NCBI GenBank assembly: GCA_033557835.1
Contig: JAWQRO010000014.1
Span: forward strand, 1-64,000
DNA from: Helochares maculicollis
Lineage: Eukaryota; Arthropoda; Insecta; Coleoptera; Hydrophilidae
DNA: 64,000 nucleotides
Direction of reading: 5' to 3'
Positions 1-12,257 of this stretch are shown here, in pieces. The notes under the pieces were generated by a model, which was not told where the DNA came from, ran no database searches, and saw only the letters and a list, made by a program, of their open reading frames with translations. Each line of letters opens with the position of its first letter. The first letter of the stretch is position 1. The position numbers were made by a program, and so were the translations under genes.

Positions 1-538
1 TACGTCGTCGGCTCGGCCAAATATTCACGCAGCGAAGGTTATGCTGTGTAATTTGGTGGGACCAGGTCGGTGTTATTTATTATGAACTGTTGGAACCGAA
101 GAAACTATCACTGGGGAACGGTATCGACTTCAATTAATGCGATTGAGCCGAGCACTGCGCGAAAAACGGCCACAATACGAGAAGAGGCACGAAAAAGTGA
201 TTCTGTCGGCCTCACATTGCCAAACACATTAAAACCTACTCCCCCGCCATATTCTCCAGATATTATGCCGTCCGATTATTACTTGTTCCGTTCGATAGCA
301 CATGGTCTGGCTGATCAGCAGTCCCGCTCATATGAAGACATCAAAAAATGGCTTAATTCGTGGATAGCCTCAAAAGATGAACACTTTTACCGTAACGGTA
401 TTGGTGCTCTGCCAGAAAGATGGGAAAAAGTTGTAGCTAACGATGGGCAATTCTTCAAATGATTCATTTGTAACCATTTTTTACAATAAAATTGCATTTT
501 CATAAAAAAAAACATAGAGAACCTAGTTGCGCACCTAA
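1..538 (+). mobile_element. Mariner (Tc1/mariner) transposon relic, 3' part, broken transposase
   Basis: The C-terminal part of a mariner transposase is readable. It includes the conserved PPYSPD..PSDYYLFR block, which holds the third catalytic Asp of the D,D34D triad, and the terminal ASKDEHFYRNGI...LPERWEKVV region ending near 462. Upstream, translation is continuous only by jumping frame at about 50, about 100 and about 210, and a stretch before the PPYSPD block appears deleted. The element is therefore dead. The sequence at 519-537 reads in reverse as TAGGTGCGCAACTAGG, resembling a mellifera-type mariner terminal inverted repeat, and is followed by a TA-rich junction, so the right end of the element is probably near 538. 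The left end lies outside the window. The mariner assignment is secure; the subfamily is a guess from the terminal repeat. Confidence 0.85.
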
Positions 539-540
539 TA

Positions 541-1571
541 TTAGCCACTATGTCAATGCGCTTTAGCAGTCGTTGCATGAAGTTGTGTCTTAGCTCAAAT
601 ATATTAATTATTTATCAATATTTACTAATAAACAAATTGGAACTTTTAATGATGTTTCGGCCTATTTTTTTACCCTAATTTTCATAATTATCGTCAAAGA
701 ATCCTGTAGATATGCTAAGCAGTATATGGATTCATGACAAGATCTAAAGCAGACTTCTCAAGCAAAATTGCAATCTGTAACCGAATCAGAAATTAAGGCA
801 ATTATTGCTTGTATTGTTCGATATGAATAATAACCACGAGGCCAAGAATATCTGCATGGGTAGAGAAACCGTTCTGTGAATAATTTGTATTTCTTTAAAA
901 TAAGATTTTTTAACAGTAAATATAATACTGTTTATTGCAAAACGTTTTATTCAACTTGTCTTATATGTTCTCCACAAATACCAGATAGATTGAAATATGT
1001 CAATATTGGAGAAAAGTATGTTTAATTTAATACAGCATCATTTTTTTAAAGTTCATCAGCATCGCGTTAATTATGTGACATAGTTTCATGGCTTGCGTAG
1101 TTTTTATCATTTCTATGTTAATGCTCAAGTGTGCTGTGAATTTTCATTCAATTTACAATATAGCATGGAAGCAATCTTATAAAGTTCAATCATATGGACA
1201 CTCATTGTAATGCGCTGGAATATTTAGAGTGTAATTATATATCTAAGGCATACATGTTCATCAAAATTTTACATGCTATATACACAGGCGGACATTTTTA
1301 AATCATTTTTATATTTCAATGTAAAACTGTTTTTTTCCAATTGATTATATGCATCACTTCATTAGCTGCCACTGCATAATAATAATAAATAAGATAATTC
1401 TGAACCCACATATAGCTACTGTAAGGAGAAAACTGTGTTATGCTAGTTAATTGTGCAAGTGGTAACGTGCAGGTCCACTAAGCAGATTAAATTGGTAGGT
1501 CAAATGTTTCCAATGTAAAACAGCCTTCTAGTAGATATTTCTATTGCCTCTGATATTTTATAATTAATTAC
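541..1571. other. Gene-poor stretch; probably intron or 3' part of the MBD gene
   Basis: AT-rich DNA without a convincing reading frame. The MBD gene to the right (minus strand) ends its last recognisable exon with a splice donor at 1571, so at least one more exon must lie here or left of the window. Two candidate minus-strand acceptors occur around 1410-1490, but neither leads into recognisable coding sequence; one would give an immediate stop codon. I could not place the last exon. Confidence 0.4.
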
Positions 1572-2714
1572 CTTAAATCCTCCAAGTCGTGGGGACGCCC
1601 TGACTTTGGGTACATCAGCGGATGGTGTGCTACCAGCAGGAGGTGCGGCTTTAGGGCTCGTTGGTTTTAAAAGCTTGGGCGTTTTTGGAGTCAGTGATCT
1701 CTTTGTTCCTCCACCACCTGACCCCTTTAATTTGGCTTCTCGAATCATTTCTTTTTCAGGATCGTCAATGCCGAGGGGTTCTTTGAAAAAGGTGAAGTCT
1801 TCAAGACTTAATTCTTTTTCTTTCAAATTTTCAGATACCTCTCGCATGGATCTAACTTTTTTACCGGAAGGGGTATAATAATATACATCTCCGGACTTTT
1901 TCATGTTTGGTTCTATCGTAGACCGATAAACTAGTTCTCGTCGCCAGCCATACTTGAAAGGTTTTAAGTAGTTTGGATTGCTTATGTCAACGGACATTTT
2001 TGGTTTTTTAATGACTACGACTTCAGCGGTTGGGAGGTTTTCGGAAGCTTCATTTTCTTTGCTAATGGAATCGCCATTTTCTAGGAGTTTCTTGGGGTGG
2101 ACTTGTTTCGGTGTCGAAGCTCCTCCTATGGCGATGTCGCTATAACGTTTATTAGGGATCCTCGCTCTTTTACCTTTGCCCAACGTCTGTTTTGGAGGCA
2201 TATCGATACCATCTTTGGAGTTGTGGGTAAACTCCACGGAAGTGGGTTCTTCTAAAATAAAGAAAAACATAATGAGTACAGTTACTAGAGGTTGAGTGAA
2301 TTATTATGTCAACGTCAAGTGAGTGACAATCGAGTTGAGTGCGACAATCGAACATAAAGATAACTGTTTACCTTCTGTTTCAGATTTTTCTTCCACTATT
2401 TCTTCCTTAGAGGCGATTTCTGTTGTTTCTTTGGTTTGTTGTTTATCTTCTGGGGGAAGTTCTTCTTCCCCTTTCATTTCACTTGCTTTTCTTTTACGCC
2501 CTTGGGGTGGTTTCTGGTCACTTTTGTCGCCTTCATCGCTTTTGTTGGGTTTGAGGGTCTCAGGAAGTAGTTCGGTGGTAGGAACCTCCATGGGTTCCTC
2601 TCCTTTGCCCCCGTTCAGATTTGCCGCCTTTTCTTCGTCACTAACATTAGGTCTTTCTTCGCTTGTCGATTTAGCGGATCTCCTCGTTCTTCTAACTTGT
2701 TGGGATGTTTCCAT
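1572..2714 (-). CDS. Methyl-CpG-binding-domain (MBD/TAM) nuclear protein, 5' exons
   Basis: Two minus-strand exons join in frame. Exon 1 runs 2714-2372 (ATG at 2714, donor GTAAAC) and exon 2 runs 2251-1572 (acceptor TTTTAG, donor GTAATT). The junction codon is G/AA and the exons give 341 residues with an open 3' end (phase 0). Residues 1-115 are a charged Lys/Glu-rich low-complexity segment with likely nuclear localisation signals (GRKRKAS). An MBD lies at about 206-275, with the landmarks GWRRELVYR, DVYYYTPSGKKVRS and FTFFKEPLG. A Ser/Pro/Lys-rich tail follows. MBD proteins bind DNA or chromatin in the nucleus; whether this one binds methylated CpG cannot be told from sequence. The best family guess is the six-banded (sba)-type insect MBD protein rather than MBD2/3, because the MBD is central and no MBD2/3 C-terminal region is visible. 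The C-terminal exons were not located. Confidence 0.8.
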
Positions 2715-3130
2715 GCTGCATGTGAACGTTCGTTGTTGTTTGGAAAGGAAGATGCTTAGCCAGCATCACCTTAACGGCGTTGGTTCCGCATGCAAGCTCG
2801 AGATTTTTTTACTTGAAGATCGTTCGTCCCGTTGCCTAACAACCACTGCTTTATTGTTGATTTTTTAGTGACGGGCGTATTGGCGATATTGTAAAAACAC
2901 AAATTTCACTTCTACACTGATAAACTATTGGGGCTCAGGTTGTTTTCTGGATGGTTTTGTTAAGAACGCGTTCGTCGCTTACTTAGCGTACAGAAGCTAC
3001 GGAGGCCATTTATTTAGCGGCGTTTCTCAGAGGGCGCTCACAGCAGACTGTAGTTGATTGGTCGGTAAAAAAGGCAAAGCGCGGGAAATTAGAATTTAAG
3101 CTGCATTGTTGCTTGCCTAACTAACAGGTT
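2715..3130 (-). promoter_or_regulatory. Upstream/promoter region of the MBD gene
   Basis: GC content rises here relative to the flanks. On the minus strand there is a CCAAT box at 3061-3057 and an E2F-like TTTCCCGCGC at 3088-3079, about 350 bp upstream of the ATG. No TATA box is obvious. Motif matches only; promoter activity is inferred. Confidence 0.4.
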
Positions 3131-4199
3131 TGCAAATATTTTAATATATATTTTCGATTTTGATATCAACTTTTCAATTAATTGATAAATACTGATGAAC
3201 GAGATGTCACTCATTTGTTTTTACCTGATTACGCAAGTTTTTAAAATGATATCAAGATTCCGTAACTAATATTATTCTTTCAACATCGCCAGCTCAAAAC
3301 CTGAACACAATCGTTGCAAGAAAACGAACAATCATGTCTACTTTGGCCAAAATATTTGTTATTAATCGTAAAAACCGTAACTTTATTTAGGTCAATAATA
3401 TTTAAATTCCACAAACTATCGTTTTAAAATGAACTATGTGGAAAATTTTAATTATCATCCCTTCAATTCTTCTTTGAATTACGTTTCATCTAGCTTTAAA
3501 TCCTCAATTTTGGAGATCTTGAGATATTAGCATTTCTATTAAACCATTGCTTTTGGCATTGTAAGCTTCATAGTTATGATACCTGTTCCTATGAAATCCA
3601 AAACATTTGCCTCTAAATTATATTTTTCATAGCAACATTTTTAACGAACAGCAGAATGAGGATGTTCTAATACTGAAAGAATTGAATTATTAATTTGCAT
3701 TTCTATATTTTTTAGTTTTTTAACCAGGAAGATCTTTATCAAACGCTCAGTTTTACTCCCAGAACTAAAAATCTTTCTGAGTTCGTTGCCCTTGCTCATA
3801 ATTCACAAAATCTCTTCGGTTCAACAATGAATAAAACCTCTATGATTTCCATCAAGAATTTCACCCATCAGTGTTAATGATACTACCCAGCATTTTGCAC
3901 CATATTTTTTTATACTGTAAAATTGGAGCTCACATGAAAAATACTTCATCAAAACTTAAAACATCAAACAACAAAAAAAAACATTGGCAAGTTAGAAAAT
4001 CAACCATAAGCCATCTTTTTGAAGCAGTAAAGGAGTCATACAAAGACCCGGTATTAGCAATACCAGGCCATCAGTTACTTTCCAAATTTAATTGTAATAA
4101 AGGCATGAAACAAACTGAATATGAATCACTTATATTTAAAATTAAAATTTAATGCAGGTTGAAAATCTGAATTAACAAATATATAGGAGTGCGTTATAA
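3131..4199. other. No gene recognised
   Basis: AT-rich DNA. An open frame at 3871-4152 encodes a Lys-rich peptide that I do not recognise. It sits directly before a LINE reverse-transcriptase scrap, so it may be part of the same decayed element, but nothing in it supports a gene. Confidence 0.3.
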
Positions 4200-4310
4200 C
4201 ATGAGCCACATTTACAATCAACAATCTACAATTTGCTTATGACCAAGTGTTGGCACTGCAAAATAGAGATCTGAAATATATGATTGGGAAAATGTCGGAA
4301 GACTGAAAAA
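4200..4310 (+). mobile_element. Decayed LINE reverse-transcriptase fragment
   Basis: From 4232 the plus strand reads FAYDQVLALQNRDLKYMIGK and continues MSED before a stop. This resembles the catalytic F(A)DDQV/I motif of a non-LTR retrotransposon reverse transcriptase and the segment after it; the second Asp position is kept and the first is changed to Tyr. The block is short and stop-ridden outside this stretch. Similar AT-rich remnants may continue to about 4620, but I cannot read them as protein. Confidence 0.45.
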
Positions 4311-6366
4311 TAGGAGATCGAAATCAATTCTAAAACAGCAAAATATAGTACTAGCGTGTTGATGGTATAAGCAATCCATTAAACACTAAATACATTAGAA
4401 AAATAGCAGCACAAGAAAGAATAGTATTAAAACAAATGGTGGCTTGAAAACATAAAATCTCTATAAAAAAAGAAAGAATGAGAACTTGGAAAAAAGTATG
4501 GGTATCCAATTAAGAAAACTTCCTCAGAATGAGAATAGCAAACAGAATCAAAAACATCATGGCAGGATACAAAGCAACGGCCTACCACTATGCATCAAAT
4601 GAAAACTGCAACAACTGCTTGAACAAAAAATCATATTTGATCTAATTGTACCATTAAAAAAATTATAAGTATAAATGCTTCCAGGATATATTGATAATAT
4701 GAGATAAAGAAACGCAGTCATTCAACTGATCTTAAGTTTATTAACATAATAAATGTTCGAATCAAAAAAACAAATTTTAATTAAGGCACAATCTTCAGGT
4801 AAGTAACCCGTTTTACAAAGAAAAAATGTAGGTAACACTTGCTTGTGTGTAATAGTAATAATAAAAGTATAATACAAAAATAAAGAAACGCCTTTAAATC
4901 CTTCGATGGGCACTCAAAGACACCATCACTGAAGTTAAAAGCGTCTTTGAACAATCAAAACAGTTTATAGAATCCTCTATAATTTACAAGAATTATCGTA
5001 TTATGAAAATATGAAAAGTGAATCGTTAGAGGTTTAATGCTCATTTTCCCTTCAATTTTCTTAAGCAAATAAACGTACATCAGTTAGTCTTCACCATTAA
5101 TAGATTGTAAAAGAAAACAAGGAAAAACAAAGTGAACAAAATGTAAGCACCGTTACTAAAATAATTAATAGAAATAGAGTTGTAGGTGCAAAAGTGGCTA
5201 AAGACTCATATAAAAATATACAAGATACACCTTGTTCTCCCAACAAGCTTTATCATAATTTTCACAAAATTTTTATAACAATTATTATTAAAATACTACA
5301 AACTGGATGGCACATGTATTTCGCAAAGGCCGCACTTACAATATAGAAAAAGAAAGCCTAAAGTTCCAAATGGAAGAAAGGAAGTACGGCATTCAATTAC
5401 CACCAATTTCTATACATAAACATTTATATCACAATGAGAAATAATTTTTTTGTTGGACACTTTCCAGTACTACATTTTCCTCTTTCTTCAATTTACAGAT
5501 TGAAACAAACAAAAACATATGCCAAATATTGCTTGGAAAAGACAATAAGGCACAGTTAACAAGGCATTACCTTTAAATGCTCAACAAACAATTGGCTAGG
5601 CAAATGCCTGAATACAAAATAAATTAATAATTTTTAACGCAAACTTAAAGCAAATTTATACACTAAATAAATTGCCTAAGTAACTAAAATGTGGTAAAAA
5701 CGGTAATATCAAAACAAAGTATGTATAAATAGAAAATCCATTATACAGAATCCAGTATAAATTGAAAATCTATTATAAATAGAAAACCCATTGGTTTCTT
5801 TTAAACTAGTGGAAAGTGTTTGCAACGAAGCAACTTCAAATCACAAAATGCCAGCGAATCAGATCGAAATGATTTGAAACGTCTTAAATTACTACAAAAA
5901 TCCTAATTTATCTTTAATATTATTCATATAATATAAAAAATATATATTTAAATCTATGAATCTTAAACTAAGAGTTGTGATGTAAAAGAGGGGCGTTTGC
6001 GATCGTGATTCGGGCATATTTGACAGATAAAGCATTAAATATAGAGGTACAGGGGGCGGATGAAGAAATTTTTTTTATCTATATACATATAAAAAAATAA
6101 AATAGAAAATAAAAACAAACAATATTTAATACGTAACACGTTATATATATAGATAATATTATTCTTTAAAAATTTGGCAGTAAAATATTTAATAAAAAAA
6201 ATTGAAAAACATTTAAATAACATGAAAATATACTTATCATTCTATTTTGGAATGCTCTATGTGCTCCAATGTTTTTAGTTTTTTTATATTTTTTTATTTA
6301 AATAATTTTTCAGATCTGGTAACAAGAATGAGGTTAGATCGTTTTTGGTGGTTGCTTAAATATAGA
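4311..6366. other. Intergenic DNA and probable Atf3 3' UTR
   Basis: No coding region recognised. The Atf3 stop codon is at 6369-6367 on the minus strand, and a canonical AATAAA polyadenylation signal lies at 6298-6293, only about 70 nt downstream. Longer 3' UTR forms are possible because the sequence stays AT-rich. A short imperfect tandem repeat of a TATAAATAGAAAATCCA-like unit occurs at about 5718-5793. Confidence 0.4.
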
Positions 6367-9300
6367 TTAAGCCATGCAACCACTGTCTAGGCCTTGGTTT
6401 GCATACCCCGGACTGGAGGTGTAATTGTGGCATTGTTGTTGATTGTAAGAAAAATCCGAGCCGAGGATCGGATCATCTAAGTTGGTAAGATGGGGTTCGT
6501 ACTCAGGACTTTCTATTATAATACTTGGTGGTTTTATGTATTGGTGGTTGCCATTTCGACCATAGGATTGTAGGTCGTTTCCAACACTTGAAGGACGGGT
6601 GTAAACTTCCAGCACTTGATTTTGGTAGGAGTGGACATCAACTGAAGCAGGTCTCGTATAGGAATGGTTGGTGTCAATTACAGAAACTGGAGGTAAGCGG
6701 TGGTTGAAGACGAGATCCCTGGTGACCTTAGGAATGTGTTTTTGGCAAACCGCCCTGTGGCTCCCCAGCATGCTGGCCAATTCAAACCTCTGCTTTTCCA
6801 GTTCTTGTAGTTGAGATTTGAGTTCAATATTTTGAGTCTCTAGGGTTTCTGATTCGGTGACCAAATTGGCCGTTCGTTCCCTTTTCTTCAGTCGGCATTT
6901 TGTTGCAGCAATTTTGTTTCGTTCACGCCTTCTTCGGCGGCGTTCTTCGTCTTCAGGAGTCAACTAAAAGAGAAAAAATATGTTTTAATAACTACTTTTA
7001 GACATCTGTGGATTTGTATATTTACAATAACTAATTATGTTGAAATCAGAATAGTAAAATTGAAGTGAACGTATTTTGACAAAAGTAATTTAATGCAATA
7101 GTAGCATTTTTGACTGACAATAAAGCATATAAAATCAATAAAAGAGTTTTCTGGATGGACAATTCCATATGGAATTCTTTGTAGTTTGGGCTACCTAAAA
7201 CGTATAGCAGAAAAGTAAACGATTTTTAAACGGAAAATCTAGGTAAAATAAATTACATTCTTTGATAGTCTTGGCAAGGTCATGACATTTAAAAGAACAT
7301 TGAATGAAACAATATACAATAAAATTTTACGTTACTGTAAATAAAGACCCTAGCATTAAAAATAATTGCAAAGTGGAAAGAAAAATGGCATATCTAATTA
7401 ACAAAGTAACATTAGGAAAAACGCAGAATGTTAAAGAAAATATCGCTTGCGAAAGACATGTTGTAAAATGGAGCGAAACTCGTAAATCAAAAAATGCAAA
7501 AACAAAAACAAGCCGCAATAAATAAGGTGTTTAACCAGGAAGAAAAATCACACACAATATGTACTTAAAAGTTGCGTAAAGTATAGTAAACAAAATAATA
7601 AAAATATCATAGATAAAAAAGGCAGTAAAACTGAGTGAAAGTAAACAAAAAAATGTTTGAAAATCGATTCAAAAATTGCTTAAGTGATATATACTTTTGA
7701 ATACGAAAAGTGCAGTTCAAGATTCGGATTAGTATGGTCCTTCAATGAGCAAAACTAATAAAAATAAACCTAATTCACGGTAATTATGCAAAAGAAGAAA
7801 TATGGTTTGTATAAATACAACAATAGTAAATAGCAAATAAAAATAAAATAGAGGTAGTTAGGCGGTTCGATTACAATAATTATGGTAATCACGTTAAGCC
7901 ATTAGCGTAGGCGCTGGATCGCATCTTGGAAAACATTCGAATTTCGCGAGCTTCCGCGCTCATTGATTGGAGGAAATCGATGAATTCATGGCCAGAGCGA
8001 TTTGTACAAACAAAATTCGCAACAGTCGCGGATTGGCCAATACCAGATATTAGAACTACAGAATAACTTGCGGTAATATCACAGAATCTATGCTAATTCC
8101 GCGGCAGGTTCATCTGTTTCTGCCCAAGGTAACTCGGCAGGAAAGAAATAAACAAATTGCGCGGGCCCTCCATACCTAGCTGACGACTATTCATTTCGTG
8201 ACTTTTATCATGAAAGCCGAGATTTATTGCGCGGGAGAAGCATATATATAAATTGATTTACGGTTTCCGTCTAATTTAGTCTGCTTTATTGTGACAACCA
8301 AATAAAAAAATGTTTTCTTTGATTTCCAGTATAAATTTAAATTTTAATTGGAAGCCATTTTTCTTCGGCGAAAATGCATTTTGGGGCCTTGCGGGGCGTG
8401 TCACGGGACGACTAGCGGATTTTTATTGCCAGTTTTATATCGAAACTGCTTCGGAAGGGAAATTTGCAAAAGTAGGTGCGGCCCACGCTGTTCATTTTAT
8501 TGTGCATTAAATGTACCGTTGTTGAAGAGAAAGACAGTATAGAATACTGGCACCACATATTTTTGCCTCGGTGGCACCGGAGAAGAAACACGTACGGACA
8601 TAAAGAATACGGAAAATGAAAAGTTCGGAGGTTAAGTTAGGTAATCTGTTGGCAAAAATCGGAACAACCTGCTACTCCTGCCGATACTCGGCGTGTGTGG
8701 GGCAAAGTGTGTTTGATATCGGATATGTTTTAAGTGCGTTTGCCAATTTTAAAATAAAAATATACACATATACTATTTGCACATTGTATACATAAATCGG
8801 GGGGCCTGAACACATTGCGCGTTTTTATAAACAACTTTCAGTTGTGCTGTCCCATTCGTGTTCTATGATTTTAAAGTGGATGTGCCGCTTTAATATCGCC
8901 ATCTTTGCTTTGTTTTTATTATTAGAAAATTATTACTATTTGTTTTTAGGATTTAATATGCAAATCACCTGTAATAAAAATGCAAATTCTCGTGGAGAGG
9001 TGTAACAAAAAAATTATGTATTGAATTCATTACCAAGCGCGGGAATTAATTAACTGAAGTTGTTAAGTCTAAACCCCTATTATAAATTTTAATTACTAGA
9101 ACCCTTTATCACTGAAGCTTAATGGCGTCGTTACTAATAAAAATAATTACAAGGTCACAATACTTGATACAATTGAAGGAATCTACTACAACAATTTTGA
9201 CAAAAGCGTTTTGATGCAAATATCAATATCAGTATCACCACAAAAGGCATCACATAAAAGCGATCAGGGTGGCTAGAGTGGGTTAGATAAAGACTAGAAT

Positions 9301-11944
9301 ATATGTCATTAAAGTCGAAGAATGATTAAACAAGCACAATATCAAGATTATCAATAGACAGATTCCAAGAAAAAAAATGACGATAAAATTGGGAGTTGTT
9401 AATAAAAATGTACAACACCAAATTCCTACATTAGTATGAATTGTTTGGTAGCTTGCATCATTGCATGGTTTTATTTGTTATTTTCTGGCTACATATGCGG
9501 TATTTACTTATTGGCCCCACACATGTACTGCATAACCAGTAGTTTTATATAATTGAGAGTGAGATGCACAAAATTTTATATTTTCTAGCTTCGGTAGTTC
9601 TTTAATGCAATTATTTTTTACATATTTATATATGAATGTATTACATGTAATAAAACGTTGTAACGTCTAATATGAACATTTTGATATTAAAATTATTTGC
9701 CAGCTTGTTACTTCAACGAATACTCCGCTATCACTTCTACCATCCAAATACATTCACTATTATGAACGTCGTTTAAGCTTTTAATAATCAAGAGCAATTT
9801 TGCTTTTAAAGAGTATCAATTTAAGATTTACACATCCAAAATTATTCCGCCCTTAAAACTGTCAGCTTTAACCATCTATAAATATACCGCCCTTAAACTA
9901 TTAATTTAATAGCAAAACAATTTGTTATAATAAAATTTGACTTTCTTAATTTTGGACAATAACACTTGACACTCTTGATTTTAGACGTTAAAGATTGACA
10001 CTCTTGATTTAGGACATTAAAAGTTGACACTCTTGATTTTGAACGTTAAAAGTTGACACTCTTGATTTTGGACGTTAAAAGCTGGCACTCTTGATTTAGG
10101 ACATTAAAAGTTGACACTTGATATTGGACGTTAAAAGATGACACTCTTGATTTTGGATATAAAAAGTTGACATTTCTAATAAAGCAATGTTTTATGATAT
10201 TAGAAGCGAATTTGCTGCTTTTAAAAGCGGAATGGGGTTGAACAGAGCAAGTTAACGATCTTAAAAGCGAAATGTTGAATATTAAAAGCCACCTTTGATA
10301 GCGAAATGTGTCTTAATTGTAGAGGCTTAAATTAACGCTCTTAATAGCGGAATATTTTTGTATGTTAAGTAGACAAATTTCATAGTAGAACGATTTTGAT
10401 TTACAACCGGTTAAATTGCTGGTTTCATTCATTAGCGGTTCTTTATGGAAGTTAAAAGCTTACTTGACGCTCTTGGACAGCCAACCGTTTCAGAATTGTA
10501 GATGCTTACTTTGACACATTTAAAAATGGATTATCTCTTGAGCTTTCTAAAAAACAAAATAAAAATTCCATGCAAATTTTGTCGCGGTAAATATCATTTC
10601 TAGAGGTTTTTGACTCACATTTAAATTTTTCTAAGATAATAATACACAACTGATTTTGTTTTTCAAAAAATAGTTTGCCATTATTTTATACATATTGTAA
10701 GAAACTTTGGTCAACGTTCGCTAATTGTCAAACTAAGAAATTTAAATATTATTATTTTTTGTAGATATATCAATCATTGGAAAGTAGAGACTTAAACTCA
10801 GCTTTTAGTTTTTGGTTTTAGAAAATTTGTGGCAGAATAAAAATGAGAAGAACGAAAGTAGCGTATAGAATAATTTACACGGCAAAGGATCACGAAGCTT
10901 AACTTTTGAAATTAGTAGCTCTTTCGTATTTTAATTTAACTAGACTTATTTTTAAAACAATTTTTAGGATAGGTGCAAAATTTTTGACTTTTTCACTTAA
11001 TATGGAGCCTTCTTAAAGAGAACATTTTCGAATTAAAATTTACATACACTTGTTACTATAAAATTTTGCTCGTATACATTTTATTTAATTTTTGTTCACT
11101 CCACGGCCTATGTGCAATGAGTAATAAAAAATTTAAAATAGTTCTTCCAAACACCCGATTAAATCGGAAATTTTTACCTTCTAATTTTTAATGATTTTAG
11201 GGTGCGAACAAAATATAAATTCAATGATTCAGCATCAACGAGTGTTTTATTTGAACACACATGGTGTTACACGTCTCAAATGTTGATACAGATCAACAGC
11301 CACAAACAGCATGATTTCAATCTTGATTTTAAATAAGGGTCAAAATAGATGCATGGTCCCTCAAAAATGAAAATTTGTAAAAATCTTGATATCGATTTTT
11401 TTCATATTAGCATAGTTTTACAGGGAGATAACAAATTTGGCAAAAGACAATCTGTAAATTAATGTTAGGCCTTTTGCTGTAAACCAAATTTCAAAGTGGT
11501 CAAACCTACCCCAGCGTTCAGTTGCTTGTCCTCCTCGGATTCGCTGCACTCGTTCTTCTTGATCCTCTTCACTTTATCAAGGTCTAAAAGTTCTTCCCCG
11601 TCGTTTTGCAGCTTTCGTTTCTGTTCGATCGACAGTTTGAGTCCGGCCTTTATCAGTTGCGAACAGGTGTGTTGAATACTAGGTGGCGCGTTCGTCGGCG
11701 ACTCGACTTGACTACAACTGGAACTGTTCGAGTCGCTCGACAGTGACGTCAGTGGCCCTAAAGAGGGTTTCGTTTCCGGAGGGGAATCCCCGAACTGGTA
11801 GTTGTCCAAAGGGTTCGTCATGGCGATCAAGGAATTGAGTATCTCCGGCGTCCTGGGCGTGTTACACCCCACATTTTCCACGTTCAGGAGATTGTTGACT
11901 GCATTTGAGGCGGCAGTCGCCAGATTCATGTTTAAATTATACAT
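6367..11944 (-). CDS. Atf3: Atf3/JDP2-type bZIP transcription factor (two coding exons)
   Basis: Exon 1 runs 11944-11510 (145 codons, donor GTAGGT). Exon 2 runs 6963-6367 (acceptor TTTTAG, 198 codons plus stop). Both boundaries are phase 0 and the joined protein is about 343 residues. The N-terminal half has a TPRTPEILNSLIAMTNPL motif, Ser-rich stretches and CSQLIKAGLKLSIEQKRK. The bZIP begins at the exon junction (LTPEDEERRRRRRERNK). Its basic region has NKIAATKCRLKKRER, followed by a zipper with five Leu in heptad spacing and then ELASMLGSHRAVC, the ATF3/JDP2 signature next to the zipper. The C-terminal tail is Tyr/Asn/Ser-rich. ATF3 proteins dimerise and bind ATF/CRE and AP-1 sites in stress, immune and metabolic responses. 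Exon 1 is read as starting at ATG 11944. An acceptor-like CAG at 12260-12258 suggests an upstream non-coding exon. An additional small exon inside the 4.5 kb intron is not excluded. Confidence 0.9.
7900..8720. promoter_or_regulatory. GC-richer patch with TATA motif inside the Atf3 intron
   Basis: Within the AT-rich Atf3 intron this block is clearly richer in CpG (several GCGCGG and CGCGAG clusters). It contains a TATATATAAA at 8243-8252 that reads as a TATA-like element in both orientations. A plus-strand frame at 8310-8510 follows but resembles no known protein. The block could be an intronic enhancer or an alternative Atf3 promoter for a short form that starts near the bZIP exon; this is inference. 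Confidence 0.3.
9966..10178. repeat. 29-bp minisatellite in the Atf3 intron, about 7.5 copies
   Basis: A unit of about 29 bp begins TTGACACTCTTGATTTTGGA and ends CGTTAAAAG. It is repeated head to tail with a few substitutions and one 2-bp shortening. Single TTAAAAGC-type fragments persist on both sides (about 9840-9900 and 10200-10500), suggesting an older, longer array that has decayed. Confidence 0.85.
11155..11241 (+). repeat. Dispersed repeat, copy A (pair with 16988-17075)
   Basis: By eye this roughly 87-bp block aligns along its whole length with 16988-17075 at about 70% identity. The best run is TAATTTTTAATG, then a GTGC..ACAAA segment, then ATTC.ATG and CAACGA. It lies just downstream of Atf3 exon 1, in the intron. 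The parent family is unknown. Confidence 0.5.
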
Positions 11945-12257
11945 AATATCACTTTTATTAAAACTCCTTAATAAATTAAATCACAATGGACCGCGAAATG
12001 AATCGCAAAACACTAGCTTTCTTTTAAAATATAAATTAAATAATTATTATAAAAAAGTGTAAGTATATAAAGCTCCTCTTCTTTACGTTAGTGTGTATAT
12101 ATAAATAATTATATAAAAAAGTCTTTTTGTGCGTTTTAGTGCGCTTGGAACGATTTGGGAAAAAATATACTTGAAGTCCCTATGAGCGGCACTGAATCAT
12201 CTATCGGTTTTTGGGTCGGTAAGATTCCTAAGATCCAGTGGTTCAGGTGTGGTCTCT
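11945..12257 (-). other. Probable 5' UTR part of Atf3 exon 1
   Basis: Directly upstream of the Atf3 start codon. Its upstream limit is set by a good minus-strand acceptor: a pyrimidine-rich tract, TTTACAG at 12264-12258, then AGAGACC. If used, transcription starts further right and the first intron separates the promoter from the coding exon. No protein evidence bears on this. Confidence 0.4.

Noticed and set aside
1606..1878. 90-codon plus-strand frame
   Set aside because: Antisense to the MBD gene exon, where minus-strand coding is supported by the domain match.
8310..8510. 66-codon plus-strand frame shortly after a TATA-like motif in the Atf3 intron
   Set aside because: No recognisable domain, signal or family. 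GC-richer composition explains the open frame.
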